From the NCBI RefSeq assembly GCF_003952165.1, contig NZ_RXFT01000011.1, positions 62,001-126,000 on the forward strand: a stretch of 64,000 nucleotides of DNA. The letters run 5' to 3'. The stretch comes from Variovorax guangxiensis. Lineage in GTDB: Bacteria; Pseudomonadota; Gammaproteobacteria; Burkholderiales; Burkholderiaceae_C. The notes below the pieces were generated by a model. The model made no database searches. It saw only the letters and a program-made list of their open reading frames with translations, and was not told the origin of the DNA. The position numbers were made by a program, and so were the translations under genes. Shown one piece after another: positions 36,655 to 45,012 of the stretch (positions within the stretch are counted from its first letter, which is position 1; the number at the start of each line of letters is the position of its first letter).

Positions 36655-37137
36655 CTACTCCTTGCGCCCCATCGACTTCAACAATCTCCCGGCTTCTTTC
36701 TTCCCATCGGGCGTAACCGAAGCCGCCAGCGTCGCCTTCGTCAGGTAGTCGACGACCTTGCGGTGGTTCTTGTGCGGGCCTTCCCAGAGGAAGAGGCGGC
36801 CCAGCTCCAGCGCTGCGTCGCCGTCGCCCTGTGCGTAGGCGCGCTCGAACCAGTAGCGGGCCCAGCGGAAATTGCCTTCGTCGCGGTAGCAGATGGCCAG
36901 GTTGGCGCAGCCCGCAATGTCGCCTGCCTTGGCCGCCTTGCGATACCAGAGTCGGGCGGCGGCGCTGTCCTGCTTCACGCCGATGCCGTGGTCGAGGAAG
37001 TAGCCGACGCTGTTGAGCGCGTGCGTCTCGCCGGCGGCAGCGGCCTTGAGGAACAGCGACAGCGCCTTCTTGTGCGCGCCGGCGTCCCATGCGTCGTTGG
37101 CCGCGAAAAACCAGTCGTCCCGGGTGGGTTCCTGCAT
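36655..37137 (-). CDS. Sel1-repeat protein
   Basis: This 160-aa protein consists mostly of Sel1-like TPR helices: AHKKALSLFLKAAAAGETHALNSVGYFLDHGIGVKQD, SAAARLWYRKAAKAGDIAGCANLA and RWARYWFERAYAQGDGDAALELGRLFLW. No signal peptide is seen, so it is likely cytoplasmic. Sel1 proteins act as scaffolds in signalling or assembly; the partner is unknown. A ggag site 8 bases upstream supports the ATG at 37137. Confidence 0.88.
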   Translation of the reverse strand: MQEPTRDDWFFAANDAWDAGAHKKALSLFLKAAAAGETHALNSVGYFLDHGIGVKQDSAAARLWYRKAAKAGDIAGCANLAICYRDEGNFRWARYWFERAYAQGDGDAALELGRLFLWEGPHKNHRKVVDYLTKATLAASVTPDGKKEAGRLLKSMGRKE

Positions 37138-37278
37138 GTGCGGGTCTCCTTCGAAGCGCCGTTCAGGGAAGAACGCAAGAAAGAAAAAAACTGTGTCCCG
37201 ATCTTTTCCGGCGTGCGCATCACTTAGCCTCGACCGGACCGGCCATTCTGCCAATCTCCTGGTCCTTCCGGCTTTTTC

Positions 37279-37833
37279 ATGCACTTTCGCGCGCTGCCTT
37301 CCAGTCTTCTTGCTCTCGCTCTTCTTGCCTTTCCCCTTCTCTCCCAGGCCGCGCCGCGCAACTGCCTCGTCGTCGGCATCAGCGACGGCGACACGCTCAC
37401 CGCCCGCTGCGGGCGCATCGGCGCCTACGAGCGCGTGAAGGTGCGCATCGCAGCCATCGACGCGCCCGAGAAGGCCCAGCCCTACGGCCAGCGCAGCAGG
37501 CAGGCGCTCGGCGGCATCTGCTTCGGCGAGCAGGCGCTCATCACCGAGGTCGATACCGACCGCTACGGCCGCACCGTGGCCGACGTGAGCTGCAACGGCG
37601 AGGACGCCGGCAGCCGCATGGTCTCCGAGGGCTGGGCCTGGGTGTACGACTACAAACGCCTCGCCACCAAGCGCGGCGGCGGCTTGTTCAAGCTCCAGGA
37701 GCGCGCTCAGGCGCGCCGCGCCGGCCTCTGGGCCGACCCGAAGCCGACGCCGCCATGGGAATGGCGCAAGCACCAGCGCGACGAACAGGCACGGCCGCAC
37801 TGGGGCGGCGGCCATTGGGGAAACCTTTTCTGA
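37279..37833 (+). CDS. Secreted thermonuclease-family (SNase) nuclease
   Basis: This 184-aa protein has a signal peptide (cleavage near SQAAP) and the staphylococcal-nuclease OB-fold. Active-site residues are visible: Asp36/Asp38 (SDGDTL), Arg56 with Asp61/Glu64 (KVRIAAIDAPEK) and DRYGRTVADVSC (Arg98). The C-terminus adds a Trp/His/Gly tail (HWGGGHWGNLF). It likely degrades nucleic acid outside the cytoplasm. Divergent from the Sel1 gene. Confidence 0.93.
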   Translation: MHFRALPSSLLALALLAFPLLSQAAPRNCLVVGISDGDTLTARCGRIGAYERVKVRIAAIDAPEKAQPYGQRSRQALGGICFGEQALITEVDTDRYGRTVADVSCNGEDAGSRMVSEGWAWVYDYKRLATKRGGGLFKLQERAQARRAGLWADPKPTPPWEWRKHQRDEQARPHWGGGHWGNLF

Positions 37834-37864
37834 GCCTGCCGGTGCCTGGAGCCCAGGTTACCAA

Positions 37865-37881
37865 TGTCACGGCAAATTCAC
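37865..37881 (+). promoter_or_regulatory. Possible PhoB (Pho) box
   Basis: TGTCAC (37865) and ATTCAC (37876) lie 11 bp apart, the period and half-site form of a Pho box, 49 bp before the ATG of a PhoX-like phosphatase gene. The second half-site matches only four of six bases and the A/T centre is weak, so this is a candidate only. Confidence 0.4.
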
Positions 37882-37929
37882 GGGATCTCCGGAGCATGGC
37901 GGGTTCCCACAATCCCCCGCGACAACAAC

Positions 37930-39864
37930 ATGGCCAAAGACTTCGCCCGCATGGAGGACTCCAATCCCTCCACCAACCCCACGATCCATGAAGTTTCCGA
38001 CCCGGCCCGGCGCGTGTTCGTGCGCGGCGGCATGGCGGCGGCGGTGGCCGGGCTCTTCGGCCCGCTGGCGGCCGGCACGCTGGCCGGATGCGCCACCACT
38101 GGCGGCAGCGGCAATGTGAGCGGCCTGGGCCGCGCCATCGGCTTCAAGAGCGTGCCCATGGCAGCCGTCGACACCGTGGTCGTGCCCGAGGGCTACAGCA
38201 CCCAGGTTCTCTACCGCTGGGGCGACCCGACCGGCATCGCGGGCGCCATGCCCGCCTTCAAGACCGACGGTTCCAACACCGCCGAAGAGCAGGCGCTGCA
38301 GGCCGGCATGCATCACGACGGCATGGCCTTCTTCCCGATCGAAGGCTCCAACCGCGGACTGCTGGTGCTGAACCACGAATACGTCGACGATGGCCTGCTT
38401 CACCCCGACGGCATGAAGACCTGGACGCCCGAGAAGGTGCGCAAGTCGATGAACGCGCACGGCGTGTCGGTCATCGAGCTGCAGCGCGACGGCGCCGGCA
38501 AGTGGACCCAGCTCGCGCCATCGCGCTTCGCGCGCCGCATCACCGCGCTCACCCCGATGACGCTCACCGGCCCCGCCGCCGGCCACGCGATGCTGCGCAC
38601 CGCCGCCGACCCCTCGGGCACGCAGGTGCTGGGCACCTTCAACAATTGCTCCAACGGCCACACGCCGTGGGGTACCTACCTCACCTGCGAAGAGAACTTC
38701 GCCGACTACTTCGAGGGCACTGATACGCCCGACGCCCACCAGAAGCGCTGGGGCATCAAGAAAGGCAACGGCGCCAAGTACCGCTGGCACGAACACGAGG
38801 CGCGCTTCGACGTGTCGAAGCACCCGAACGAGTCGAACCGCTACGGCTGGGTGGTCGAGATCGACCCGCAGGACCCCGCCTCCACGCCGCGCAAGCGCAC
38901 CGCCATGGGCCGCGCCGCGCACGAGGGCGCAGCCACCGCGCTCACCAACGACGGCCGCGCCGTCGTCTACATGGGCGAGGACTCGCGCTTCGAATACATC
39001 TACAAGTTCGTGAGCCGCGACGCGGTCAAGCCCGGCGGCGCGGCCGCCAACCGCGACCTGCTCGACCACGGCACGCTGTACGTGGCGCGCTTCGACGTGG
39101 ACGGCACCGGCGAATGGCTGCCGCTCACGCAAGGCAAGGGTGGCCTCGTGGCCGAGAAGGGCTTCACGACCCAGGGCGACGTGCTCATCAAGGCGCGCCA
39201 GGCCAGCGACCTGCTGGGCGCCACGAAAATGGACCGCCCCGAGTGGACCACGGTGGATCCGCTGACCAAGGAGGTCTACTGCACGCTCACCAACAACAGC
39301 AGCCGCGGCGCCTCCGGCCAGCCCTTCATGGACGCGGCCAACCCGCGCTCCAACAACACGATGGGGCAGATCATCCGCTGGAAGGAAAGCGGCGACCTCG
39401 ACGCCACCAAGTTCACGTGGAACCACCTCGTGCTCGCGGGCGATCCGAAGCAGACGCGCTACGAGGCGCAAGGCAACATCAGGGGCGACACCTTCGGCAG
39501 CCCCGACGGCCTGATGGTCGACGCGCGCGGCGTGCTGTGGATCGAGACCGACGTGTCGACCTCCACGCTGGGCAAGGGCGAATACGCCAACCTGCCCAAC
39601 AACCAGATGCTGGCCTGCGACCCGACCAAGGGCGAGATCCGCCGCTTCCTGCTCGGCCCGGCGGGCTGCGAGATCACCGGCCTCACTGCCACGCCAGACC
39701 TGCGCACGCTGTTCATCAACATCCAGCACCCGGGCGAACCGGCCAACGAGCGCAGCGATCCCGACCGCCCGCTCGCCGTGTCGAAGTGGCCCGACGGCGC
39801 GGGCCGGCCGCGCTCGGCGACCATCGCCATCACCAAGAACGACGGCGGCGTGATCGGGACTTGA
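37930..39864 (+). CDS. PhoX-like alkaline phosphatase (DUF839), Tat-exported lipoprotein
   Basis: This 644-aa protein (from ATG 37930) has a Tat motif (ARRVFVRGGMAAAVAG) followed by a lipobox (TLAGCATTG), so it is likely exported folded and lipid-anchored. The body matches PhoX/DUF839 phosphatases: NHEYVDDGLLHPDG, WGTYLTCEENFADYF, GRAAHEGAATALTNDGRAVVYMGEDSRFEYIYKF and NQMLACDPTKGEIRRFL. PhoX enzymes cleave phosphomonoesters with Ca and Fe. An ATG at 37864 would add an unconserved leader and would fall in the possible Pho box. Confidence 0.9.
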   Translation: MAKDFARMEDSNPSTNPTIHEVSDPARRVFVRGGMAAAVAGLFGPLAAGTLAGCATTGGSGNVSGLGRAIGFKSVPMAAVDTVVVPEGYSTQVLYRWGDPTGIAGAMPAFKTDGSNTAEEQALQAGMHHDGMAFFPIEGSNRGLLVLNHEYVDDGLLHPDGMKTWTPEKVRKSMNAHGVSVIELQRDGAGKWTQLAPSRFARRITALTPMTLTGPAAGHAMLRTAADPSGTQVLGTFNNCSNGHTPWGTYLTCEENFADYFEGTDTPDAHQKRWGIKKGNGAKYRWHEHEARFDVSKHPNESNRYGWVVEIDPQDPASTPRKRTAMGRAAHEGAATALTNDGRAVVYMGEDSRFEYIYKFVSRDAVKPGGAAANRDLLDHGTLYVARFDVDGTGEWLPLTQGKGGLVAEKGFTTQGDVLIKARQASDLLGATKMDRPEWTTVDPLTKEVYCTLTNNSSRGASGQPFMDAANPRSNNTMGQIIRWKESGDLDATKFTWNHLVLAGDPKQTRYEAQGNIRGDTFGSPDGLMVDARGVLWIETDVSTSTLGKGEYANLPNNQMLACDPTKGEIRRFLLGPAGCEITGLTATPDLRTLFINIQHPGEPANERSDPDRPLAVSKWPDGAGRPRSATIAITKNDGGVIGT

Positions 39865-39885
39865 GGCTTGGGGGGCAGGGCGCTA

Positions 39886-40134
39886 CTAGCAGCTGCCCCA
39901 GCAACGCAGCCCCGGCACGAACAGGCCCGCGGCGAAGCTGACGGCGCAGAACACCAGCAGGATCAGCGCCGCCATCTTCAGCCCCTCGGCGCTCCAGCGC
40001 GGCGCGAAGTTGCTGATGAGGAAGCCCGAGGCGAAGGTGCCTTCGAGCCGCTCGGCGCCGCCCCAGCGCAGCACCCAGAGGCAGAACAGCGCTTCGGCCG
40101 CATGCGCCGCGATCCAGATGAAGAGCGAGAGCAT
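39886..40134 (-). CDS. Small membrane protein downstream of NADH dehydrogenase
   Basis: This 82-aa product has two or three hydrophobic segments (LFIWIAAHAAEALFCLWVL, MAALILLVFCAVSFAAGLFV) and no recognised family. It starts 11 bp after the NDH-2 stop, on the same strand. Length, membrane pattern and tight spacing support a real gene; function unknown. Confidence 0.6.
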   Translation of the reverse strand: MLSLFIWIAAHAAEALFCLWVLRWGGAERLEGTFASGFLISNFAPRWSAEGLKMAALILLVFCAVSFAAGLFVPGLRCWGSC

Positions 40135-40145
40135 GTGGCTGGTTT

Positions 40146-41492
40146 TCAGGATTCGCTTTTGCCTTGAACGTCGGCCACCACGCGCGCGTTGCGCTGGAAG
40201 CTCCAGTAGGCGCTGGCCCAATCCATCATCACGACCACGCGGTTGCGAAAGCCGATCAGGAAGTAGGCGTGCGCGAACAGCCAGAACAGCCATGCGAGCC
40301 GGCCGCTGAAGCGCAGCGGGCCGAAAGGCGTGCCCAGGTCGACCACCGCCGAGTTGCGGCCGATGGTCGCAAGGTTGCCGTAGTCGGCATAACGGAACGG
40401 CACCGTCGGCTGGCCCGCGATGCGGCGCAGGATGTTGGCGGCCGCCGCGCGCCCCGCCTGCTTGGCGCCGGGCGACACGCCGGGCACCGGCCTGGGCGGC
40501 TTGCCGGGCGCGTGGCTCATGGCGGCGGCGAGGTCGCCGACCACGCTGATCTCGGGGTGGCCCGCGAGGCTCAGGTCGGGCTCGACCTTGATGCGGCCTG
40601 CGCGGTCGCATTCGACGCCCGTGGCCGCGCCGAGCATGCGGCCCAGCGGCGAAGCCGCCACGCCGGCCGCCCACACCACGCAGCTGCTATCGATTCGGTA
40701 GCTGTCGACCGGAGCACCGTCCGCGCCGCCGCCAGTCTGCACTTCGAGCCCGGCGGTGTCGATGGCGGTCACCCGCGCGTTCAGCCGCACTTCGACGCCC
40801 AGCTTCTGCAACTGCTCCAGCGCCTTCTGGCTCAGCGACTCGGGCATGGCCTGCAGCACGCGCGGGCCGCCTTCGACCAGCAGCACCTGCGCGCTGGCCG
40901 GATCGATGTGGCGGAACTCGCCCGAGAGCGTGTGCTTGGCGATCTCGGCCAGCGTGCCCGCCATCTCGACGCCCGTGGGGCCGGCACCGATCACCACGAA
41001 GGTGAGCAGGGCGCGGCGGCGTTCCAGGTCGGCGGTGATCTCGGCGGTCTCGAAGGACAGCAGCACGCGGCGGCGGATCTCGAAGGCATCGGCCAGCGTC
41101 TTCAGCCCGGGCGCCACGGTGGACCACTCGTCGTGCCCGAAGTAGCTGTGCGTGGCGCCGGCGGCGACGATCAGGTGGTCGTACGGCACGCGGTCGCCGT
41201 TGGCCAGCTGCACCGAGCGCGAGGCCGGATCGATGCCGCTCACCTCGCCCAGCAGCGTCGTGATGTTCTGCTGCTTGCGGAACAGCCCGCGCACCGGCGC
41301 CGCGATGGACGGCGCGGCCAGCCCGGCGGTCGCCACCTGGTACAGCAGCGGCTGGAACAGGTGGTGGTTGGTCTTGTCGATCACCGTCACGTCGACATTG
41401 GCGTTCTGCAGCTTGCGCGCCGCTTCGAGTCCGCCGAATCCGCAGCCGACGATGACGACTTTGGGCCTGCCCGATGGGTTGGTCGTTTGCAT
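40146..41492 (-). CDS. Type II NADH dehydrogenase-like flavoprotein
   Basis: This 448-aa FAD enzyme oxidises NAD(P)H and passes electrons to quinone without pumping protons. It has two Rossmann motifs (VVIVGCGFGGLEAA and VVIGAGPTGVEMAG). DHLIVAAGATHSYFGHDEW, PEISVVGDLAAA and the quinone-site-like VSPGAKQAGRAAAANI are also present. A hydrophobic C-terminal segment (LAWLFWLFAHAYFLIGF) would anchor it to the inner membrane. A small membrane protein gene follows 11 bp downstream. Confidence 0.92.
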   Translation of the reverse strand: MQTTNPSGRPKVVIVGCGFGGLEAARKLQNANVDVTVIDKTNHHLFQPLLYQVATAGLAAPSIAAPVRGLFRKQQNITTLLGEVSGIDPASRSVQLANGDRVPYDHLIVAAGATHSYFGHDEWSTVAPGLKTLADAFEIRRRVLLSFETAEITADLERRRALLTFVVIGAGPTGVEMAGTLAEIAKHTLSGEFRHIDPASAQVLLVEGGPRVLQAMPESLSQKALEQLQKLGVEVRLNARVTAIDTAGLEVQTGGGADGAPVDSYRIDSSCVVWAAGVAASPLGRMLGAATGVECDRAGRIKVEPDLSLAGHPEISVVGDLAAAMSHAPGKPPRPVPGVSPGAKQAGRAAAANILRRIAGQPTVPFRYADYGNLATIGRNSAVVDLGTPFGPLRFSGRLAWLFWLFAHAYFLIGFRNRVVVMMDWASAYWSFQRNARVVADVQGKSES

Positions 41493-41659
41493 GCGTCGGA
41501 TGATACGCAGCCCTCCTGCACGCCCCGGCGTCTTGTGCCACAGTGGCTCCCCCTTGTGCTCTTTGCCGAAGTCGCGGCGGCAGGCCTGCGGCGTTTTGTC
41601 CTACGTGCTGCCGCGACCCGGATGGGCTACAACTTGCGGCTGACCCGACTGGAGACTCC

Positions 41660-42919
41660 ATGACGCTTTCCCGGCCGACCACTCAGGCGGCGGGCGCCCT
41701 GCGCGACAGGTTTCGCGAAGTGCGCGCAGCCAGCCTGACGCTTGCCGCCCCGCTGTCCGCCGAAGACCAGTGCATCCAGTCGATGCCCGATGCCAGCCCC
41801 ACCAAGTGGCACCTGGCGCACACCACCTGGTTCTTCGAAAGCGTGCTGCTGCAGCCGCACGCCAGCGGCTACCAGCCCTTCGACGCGCGCTTTCTCTATC
41901 TCTTCAACTCGTACTACGAGGCGCTCGGCCCGCGCCATCCGCGCCCGCAGCGCGGCCTGCTCACGCGGCCGTCGCTGGACGAGGTGCACGAGTACCGCCG
42001 CCATGTCGACGAGGCCGTGGTCGCGCTGCTGGAAGAGGGCGGGCCCGACTGGAGCGTGATCGAGCCCATCGTCACGCTGGGCCTGCACCACGAGCAGCAG
42101 CACCAGGAGCTGCTTCTCACCGACATCCTGCATGCGTTCTCCTGCAACCCGATGCTGCCCGCCTACAGGCCCGCCGGCGGCCCCGCGCTTCGCCTTGCCG
42201 CGGTGCCGCCCGCGATGCGCTGGATCGAGCAGCACGGTGGCGTGGCCGAGGTGGGGCACGCCGGCACCGGCTTCTCCTTCGACAACGAGACGCCGCGCCA
42301 CTGTGCGCTGCTGCAGCCTTATGCCATTGCCGACCGACTGGTGAGCTGCGGCGACTTCGCCCAGTTCATCGCCGACGGCGGCTACCAGCGGCCCGACCTG
42401 TGGCTGTCCGACGGCTGGGCCGCGGTGCAGGCCAATGGCTGGCGGCATCCGGCCTACTGGCTGGCGCAGGACGATCCGAGGCTGCGTTTTGCCGGTGCCG
42501 CCACGGCCCAGGCCGGAGGTGGCTGGCATGTGTTCGGCCTGCACGGCGTGCGGCCGATGGAGGCCGACGCGCCGGTGTCGCAGCTCAGCTTTTATGAAGC
42601 CGCCGCCTACGCCGAATGGGCCGGCGCGCGGCTGCCGACCGAGTTCGAATGGGAGGCGGCGCACGATGCGCCCGGCATCTCGCAGATGACCGGACATGTC
42701 TGGCAATGGACGCGGTCGTCGTACGACCCGTATCCCGGCTTCAGGCCACTGCCGGGCATCGCCGCCGAATACAACGGCAAGTTCATGGTGGGGCAACTGG
42801 TGCTGCGCGGCGGCAGCGTCGCCACGCCGGCCGGGCATGCGCGGCCCAGCTATCGCAACTTCTTCCCGCCGGCGGCGCGCTGGCAGTTCACGGGGCTGCG
42901 GCTCGCGAAAGACCTTTGA
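41660..42919 (+). CDS. egtB: Ergothioneine biosynthesis protein EgtB (sulfoxide synthase)
   Basis: This 419-aa non-heme iron enzyme joins hercynine to cysteine or gamma-glutamylcysteine with O2. The N-terminal DinB-like domain holds iron ligands: His54 (WHLAHTTWFFE) and His144/His148 (HHEQQHQE). The C-terminal FGE-sulfatase domain ends in the family motif ARPSYRNFFPPAARWQFTGLRLA. A ggag site 5 bases upstream of ATG 41660 fixes the start. It is followed 2 bp later by egtD, so the two steps are cotranslated. A lyase (EgtE-like) is not seen here. Confidence 0.95.
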   Translation: MTLSRPTTQAAGALRDRFREVRAASLTLAAPLSAEDQCIQSMPDASPTKWHLAHTTWFFESVLLQPHASGYQPFDARFLYLFNSYYEALGPRHPRPQRGLLTRPSLDEVHEYRRHVDEAVVALLEEGGPDWSVIEPIVTLGLHHEQQHQELLLTDILHAFSCNPMLPAYRPAGGPALRLAAVPPAMRWIEQHGGVAEVGHAGTGFSFDNETPRHCALLQPYAIADRLVSCGDFAQFIADGGYQRPDLWLSDGWAAVQANGWRHPAYWLAQDDPRLRFAGAATAQAGGGWHVFGLHGVRPMEADAPVSQLSFYEAAAYAEWAGARLPTEFEWEAAHDAPGISQMTGHVWQWTRSSYDPYPGFRPLPGIAAEYNGKFMVGQLVLRGGSVATPAGHARPSYRNFFPPAARWQFTGLRLAKDL

Positions 42920-42921
42920 TC

Positions 42922-43947
42922 ATGCGCAATCCAACTTCCTCGTCCTCGCTGTCATCCTTCGTGCCCGCGAAGGCGCGGCAGAAGCCGGCAGCTTCGTCTT
43001 CGTCGCGGGCCGATGCAACTGCAGCGCCCCTGTCGGAGTTCGGCCGCGAGATGCAGGCGGGACTGGCGCGTTCGCCGCGCAGCATCTCTCCGAAGTTCTT
43101 CTACGACGCGGCAGGCTCGCAGCTGTTCGACCGCATCTGCGAACTGCCCGAGTACTACCCGACGCGTACGGAGCTGCGCATTCTTGGTGAATGCGCTGGC
43201 GAGATTGCGGGGCAGATCGGGCCGAATGCGGAGATCGTCGAGTTCGGGGCGGGGTCGCTGACCAAGGTTCGGCTGCTGCTCGATGCGCTGGAGACGCCCA
43301 AGCGGTATCTGCCTATCGACATCTCGGGGGAGTATCTGGAGGCGGCCGCGCAGCGGCTGAAGGCGGACTATCCGGAGCTGGTGGTACAGCCTATCGCGGC
43401 CGACTACACGATGCCGCTGGTGCTGCCTGCGCCCATGGCTGGTTCAGGTCGACGGGTTGGATTCTTTCCCGGGTCGACGATCGGGAACTTCGAGCCCGAT
43501 GAGGCGCTGGCTTTTCTGCAGCTGGCTGCGCGAATGTTGCGCGGAGGCGGGCTGCTGATCGGGGTGGATCTGGTGAAAGATCCGGGGCGGTTGCATGCGG
43601 CTTACAACGATGCGCAGGGGGTTACGGGGGAGTTCAACCTGAATCTGTTGCGTCGGGCCAATGCTGAGTTGGATGCTGACTTCGACCTCGATGGGTTCTC
43701 GCATGCGGCGTTCTACAACGCGCCTCGGCAGCGGATCGAGATGCATCTTGTGAGTCGGCGGGCTCAGAGTGTTTCTTTGAATGGGCAGGTGTTCGGGTTT
43801 GAGGAAGGCGAGACTATTCATACGGAGTACTCGCATAAGTTCACTGTTGAGGGGCTTCGGGCGTTGGCTGTGAGGGCTGGGTTTCGGCCTGGGGCGGTTT
43901 GGACTGATCCTGAGAGGCTGTTCAGCGTGCACTGGTTGGCTGCTTGA
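42922..43947 (+). CDS. egtD: L-histidine N-alpha-methyltransferase EgtD
   Basis: This 341-aa SAM-dependent enzyme trimethylates histidine to hercynine, the first step of ergothioneine synthesis. Motifs include FFYDAAGSQLFDRICELPEYYPTRTE, the SAM site EFGAGSLTKVRLLLDAL and FFPGSTIGNFEPDEA. The first 40 residues are Ser/Ala-rich and variable. From about 43450 onwards codon usage changes markedly, with many GGG, GCT, TTG, CGG and GAT codons instead of the C-ending codons of its neighbours. The stop is 8 bp before a 672-bp inverted-repeat element. Confidence 0.95.
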   Translation: MRNPTSSSSLSSFVPAKARQKPAASSSSRADATAAPLSEFGREMQAGLARSPRSISPKFFYDAAGSQLFDRICELPEYYPTRTELRILGECAGEIAGQIGPNAEIVEFGAGSLTKVRLLLDALETPKRYLPIDISGEYLEAAAQRLKADYPELVVQPIAADYTMPLVLPAPMAGSGRRVGFFPGSTIGNFEPDEALAFLQLAARMLRGGGLLIGVDLVKDPGRLHAAYNDAQGVTGEFNLNLLRRANAELDADFDLDGFSHAAFYNAPRQRIEMHLVSRRAQSVSLNGQVFGFEEGETIHTEYSHKFTVEGLRALAVRAGFRPGAVWTDPERLFSVHWLAA

Positions 43948-43954
43948 GTCCTTT

Positions 43955-44626
43955 GGGTTGTTTGCTTCCCGAGGCCGGGACTCGCCCCGGCGGCCGACCT
44001 ACTTTCTTTTGCTTCGCCAAAAGAAAGTAGGCAAAGAAAAGGCGACCCCACTGTCTGCGACCCCTTCGCTTTGCGAAGGGGCAACCTGCGGTGCTCGCGT
44101 TTCGCGGGGTCTCGCAGAACTCGCTTCGCTCAGACAGCTGCGAGCCCTTATCCGCGAAACGCTGCGCTCCTCGGCGCAGCCAGAGGGGAGATGCCCGGGC
44201 CATCGCGTTGCTCGGCCCCCAAGGCACAGCAGGCGCTTCGCGCCTGCTGTGCTTGGTATAGGGCGGTCGGCTTGCATGCACTTAGTGCTGCAGAGATCGG
44301 TTCCTTAACGTGCATCCCCGGCCGAGCGAAGCAAAGGCCAGTCCAAGGCTGTTCAAAAGCCGAGCGCAGCGATGGCGCGTGTCGATCCCTTCTGGCTGCG
44401 CCGAGGAGCGCAGACGTAGGAGGGATCAGGGCCGCAGCTGTTTGAGCGCAACGCAGTGGAGCGAGTTCTGCGGACCCCCTCCGGAGTCGAGCACCGCAGG
44501 TTGCCCGTAGCGAAGCGAAGGGACGCAGACAGTAGGGTCGCCTTTCTTTTGCCTACGTTTCTTTGGCGAAGCAAAGAAAAGTAGGTCGGCCGCCGGGCCG
44601 AGACCCGGCCCCGGAAAACAAACCCC
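43955..44626. repeat. 672-bp nested inverted-repeat element
   Basis: Two arms of about 260 bp (43955-44215 and 44360-44626) match in inverted orientation at roughly 75% identity, flanking a 144-bp centre. Each arm contains smaller palindromes. In the left arm CCTACTTTCTTTTG pairs perfectly with CAAAAGAAAGTAGG (14 bp, 43998-44031), CCCCTTCG pairs with CGAAGGGG, and GCTGCGC pairs with GCGCAGC. The right arm keeps versions of these. There is no transposase or credible ORF, and no clear target duplication. It fits a dispersed intergenic palindromic repeat of Burkholderiales type, but family membership is inferred. Confidence 0.85.
44224..44252. other. Strong hairpin in the centre of the inverted-repeat element
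   Basis: GCACAGCAGGCGC and GCGCCTGCTGTGC form a perfect 13-bp stem with a 3-nt loop. No T-run follows on either side, so it is not a standard terminator. It sits between the two long arms of the element. Confidence 0.7.
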
Positions 44627-44727
44627 CAGCAGGGTAGATAACAACCACCAAAAAAGCCAAACCACCAGCAGCGGCACAATAACCCCCGAAAAGCGGCACC
44701 CGGCCGCCCCCGGAGACCCCGAAAACC

Positions 44728-45012
44728 ATGAAAGCAACCTGGAACGGCGTAACCATCGCCGAAAGCGACGACACAGTCCTCGTCGAAGGCAACCACTATT
44801 TCCCGATGAGTTCGCTCAACCGCGACTTCGTCACCTTCAGCAATCACAAGACCACCTGCCCCTGGAAGGGCACAGCGAACTACTACTCGCTGCTGGTCAA
44901 CGGCGAACTCAACACCGACGCCGCCTGGTACTACGCCGATCCGAAGCCCGAAGCCGAAGAGATCCGCGACCGCGTCGCGTTCTGGAAGGACGTGAAGGTC
45001 AGCGCGCAGTGA
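44728..45012 (+). CDS. DUF427-family protein
   Basis: This 94-aa protein matches DUF427 throughout: WNGVTIAESDDTVLVEGNHYFP, then TCPWKGTANYYSLLVNGE and AAWYYADPKPEAEEIRDRVAFWKDVKV. The fold is a small beta-barrel of unknown biochemical role. It starts a two-gene operon whose second gene is a 2-oxoglutarate/iron dioxygenase (GTGA overlap). It lies immediately after the long inverted repeat. Confidence 0.92.
   Translation: MKATWNGVTIAESDDTVLVEGNHYFPMSSLNRDFVTFSNHKTTCPWKGTANYYSLLVNGELNTDAAWYYADPKPEAEEIRDRVAFWKDVKVSAQ

Noticed and set aside
37864..37929. Longer start for the PhoX-like protein
   Set aside because: Adds 22 unconserved residues and lies in the candidate Pho box; ATG 37930 is better placed for the Tat signal.
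44071..44445. Open frames inside the inverted-repeat element
   Set aside because: They read through palindromic sequence, lack ribosome sites and resemble no protein.
43955..44626. Insertion sequence or integron attC site
   Set aside because: No transposase or integrase ORF and no clear target duplication; arms are far longer than attC sites.
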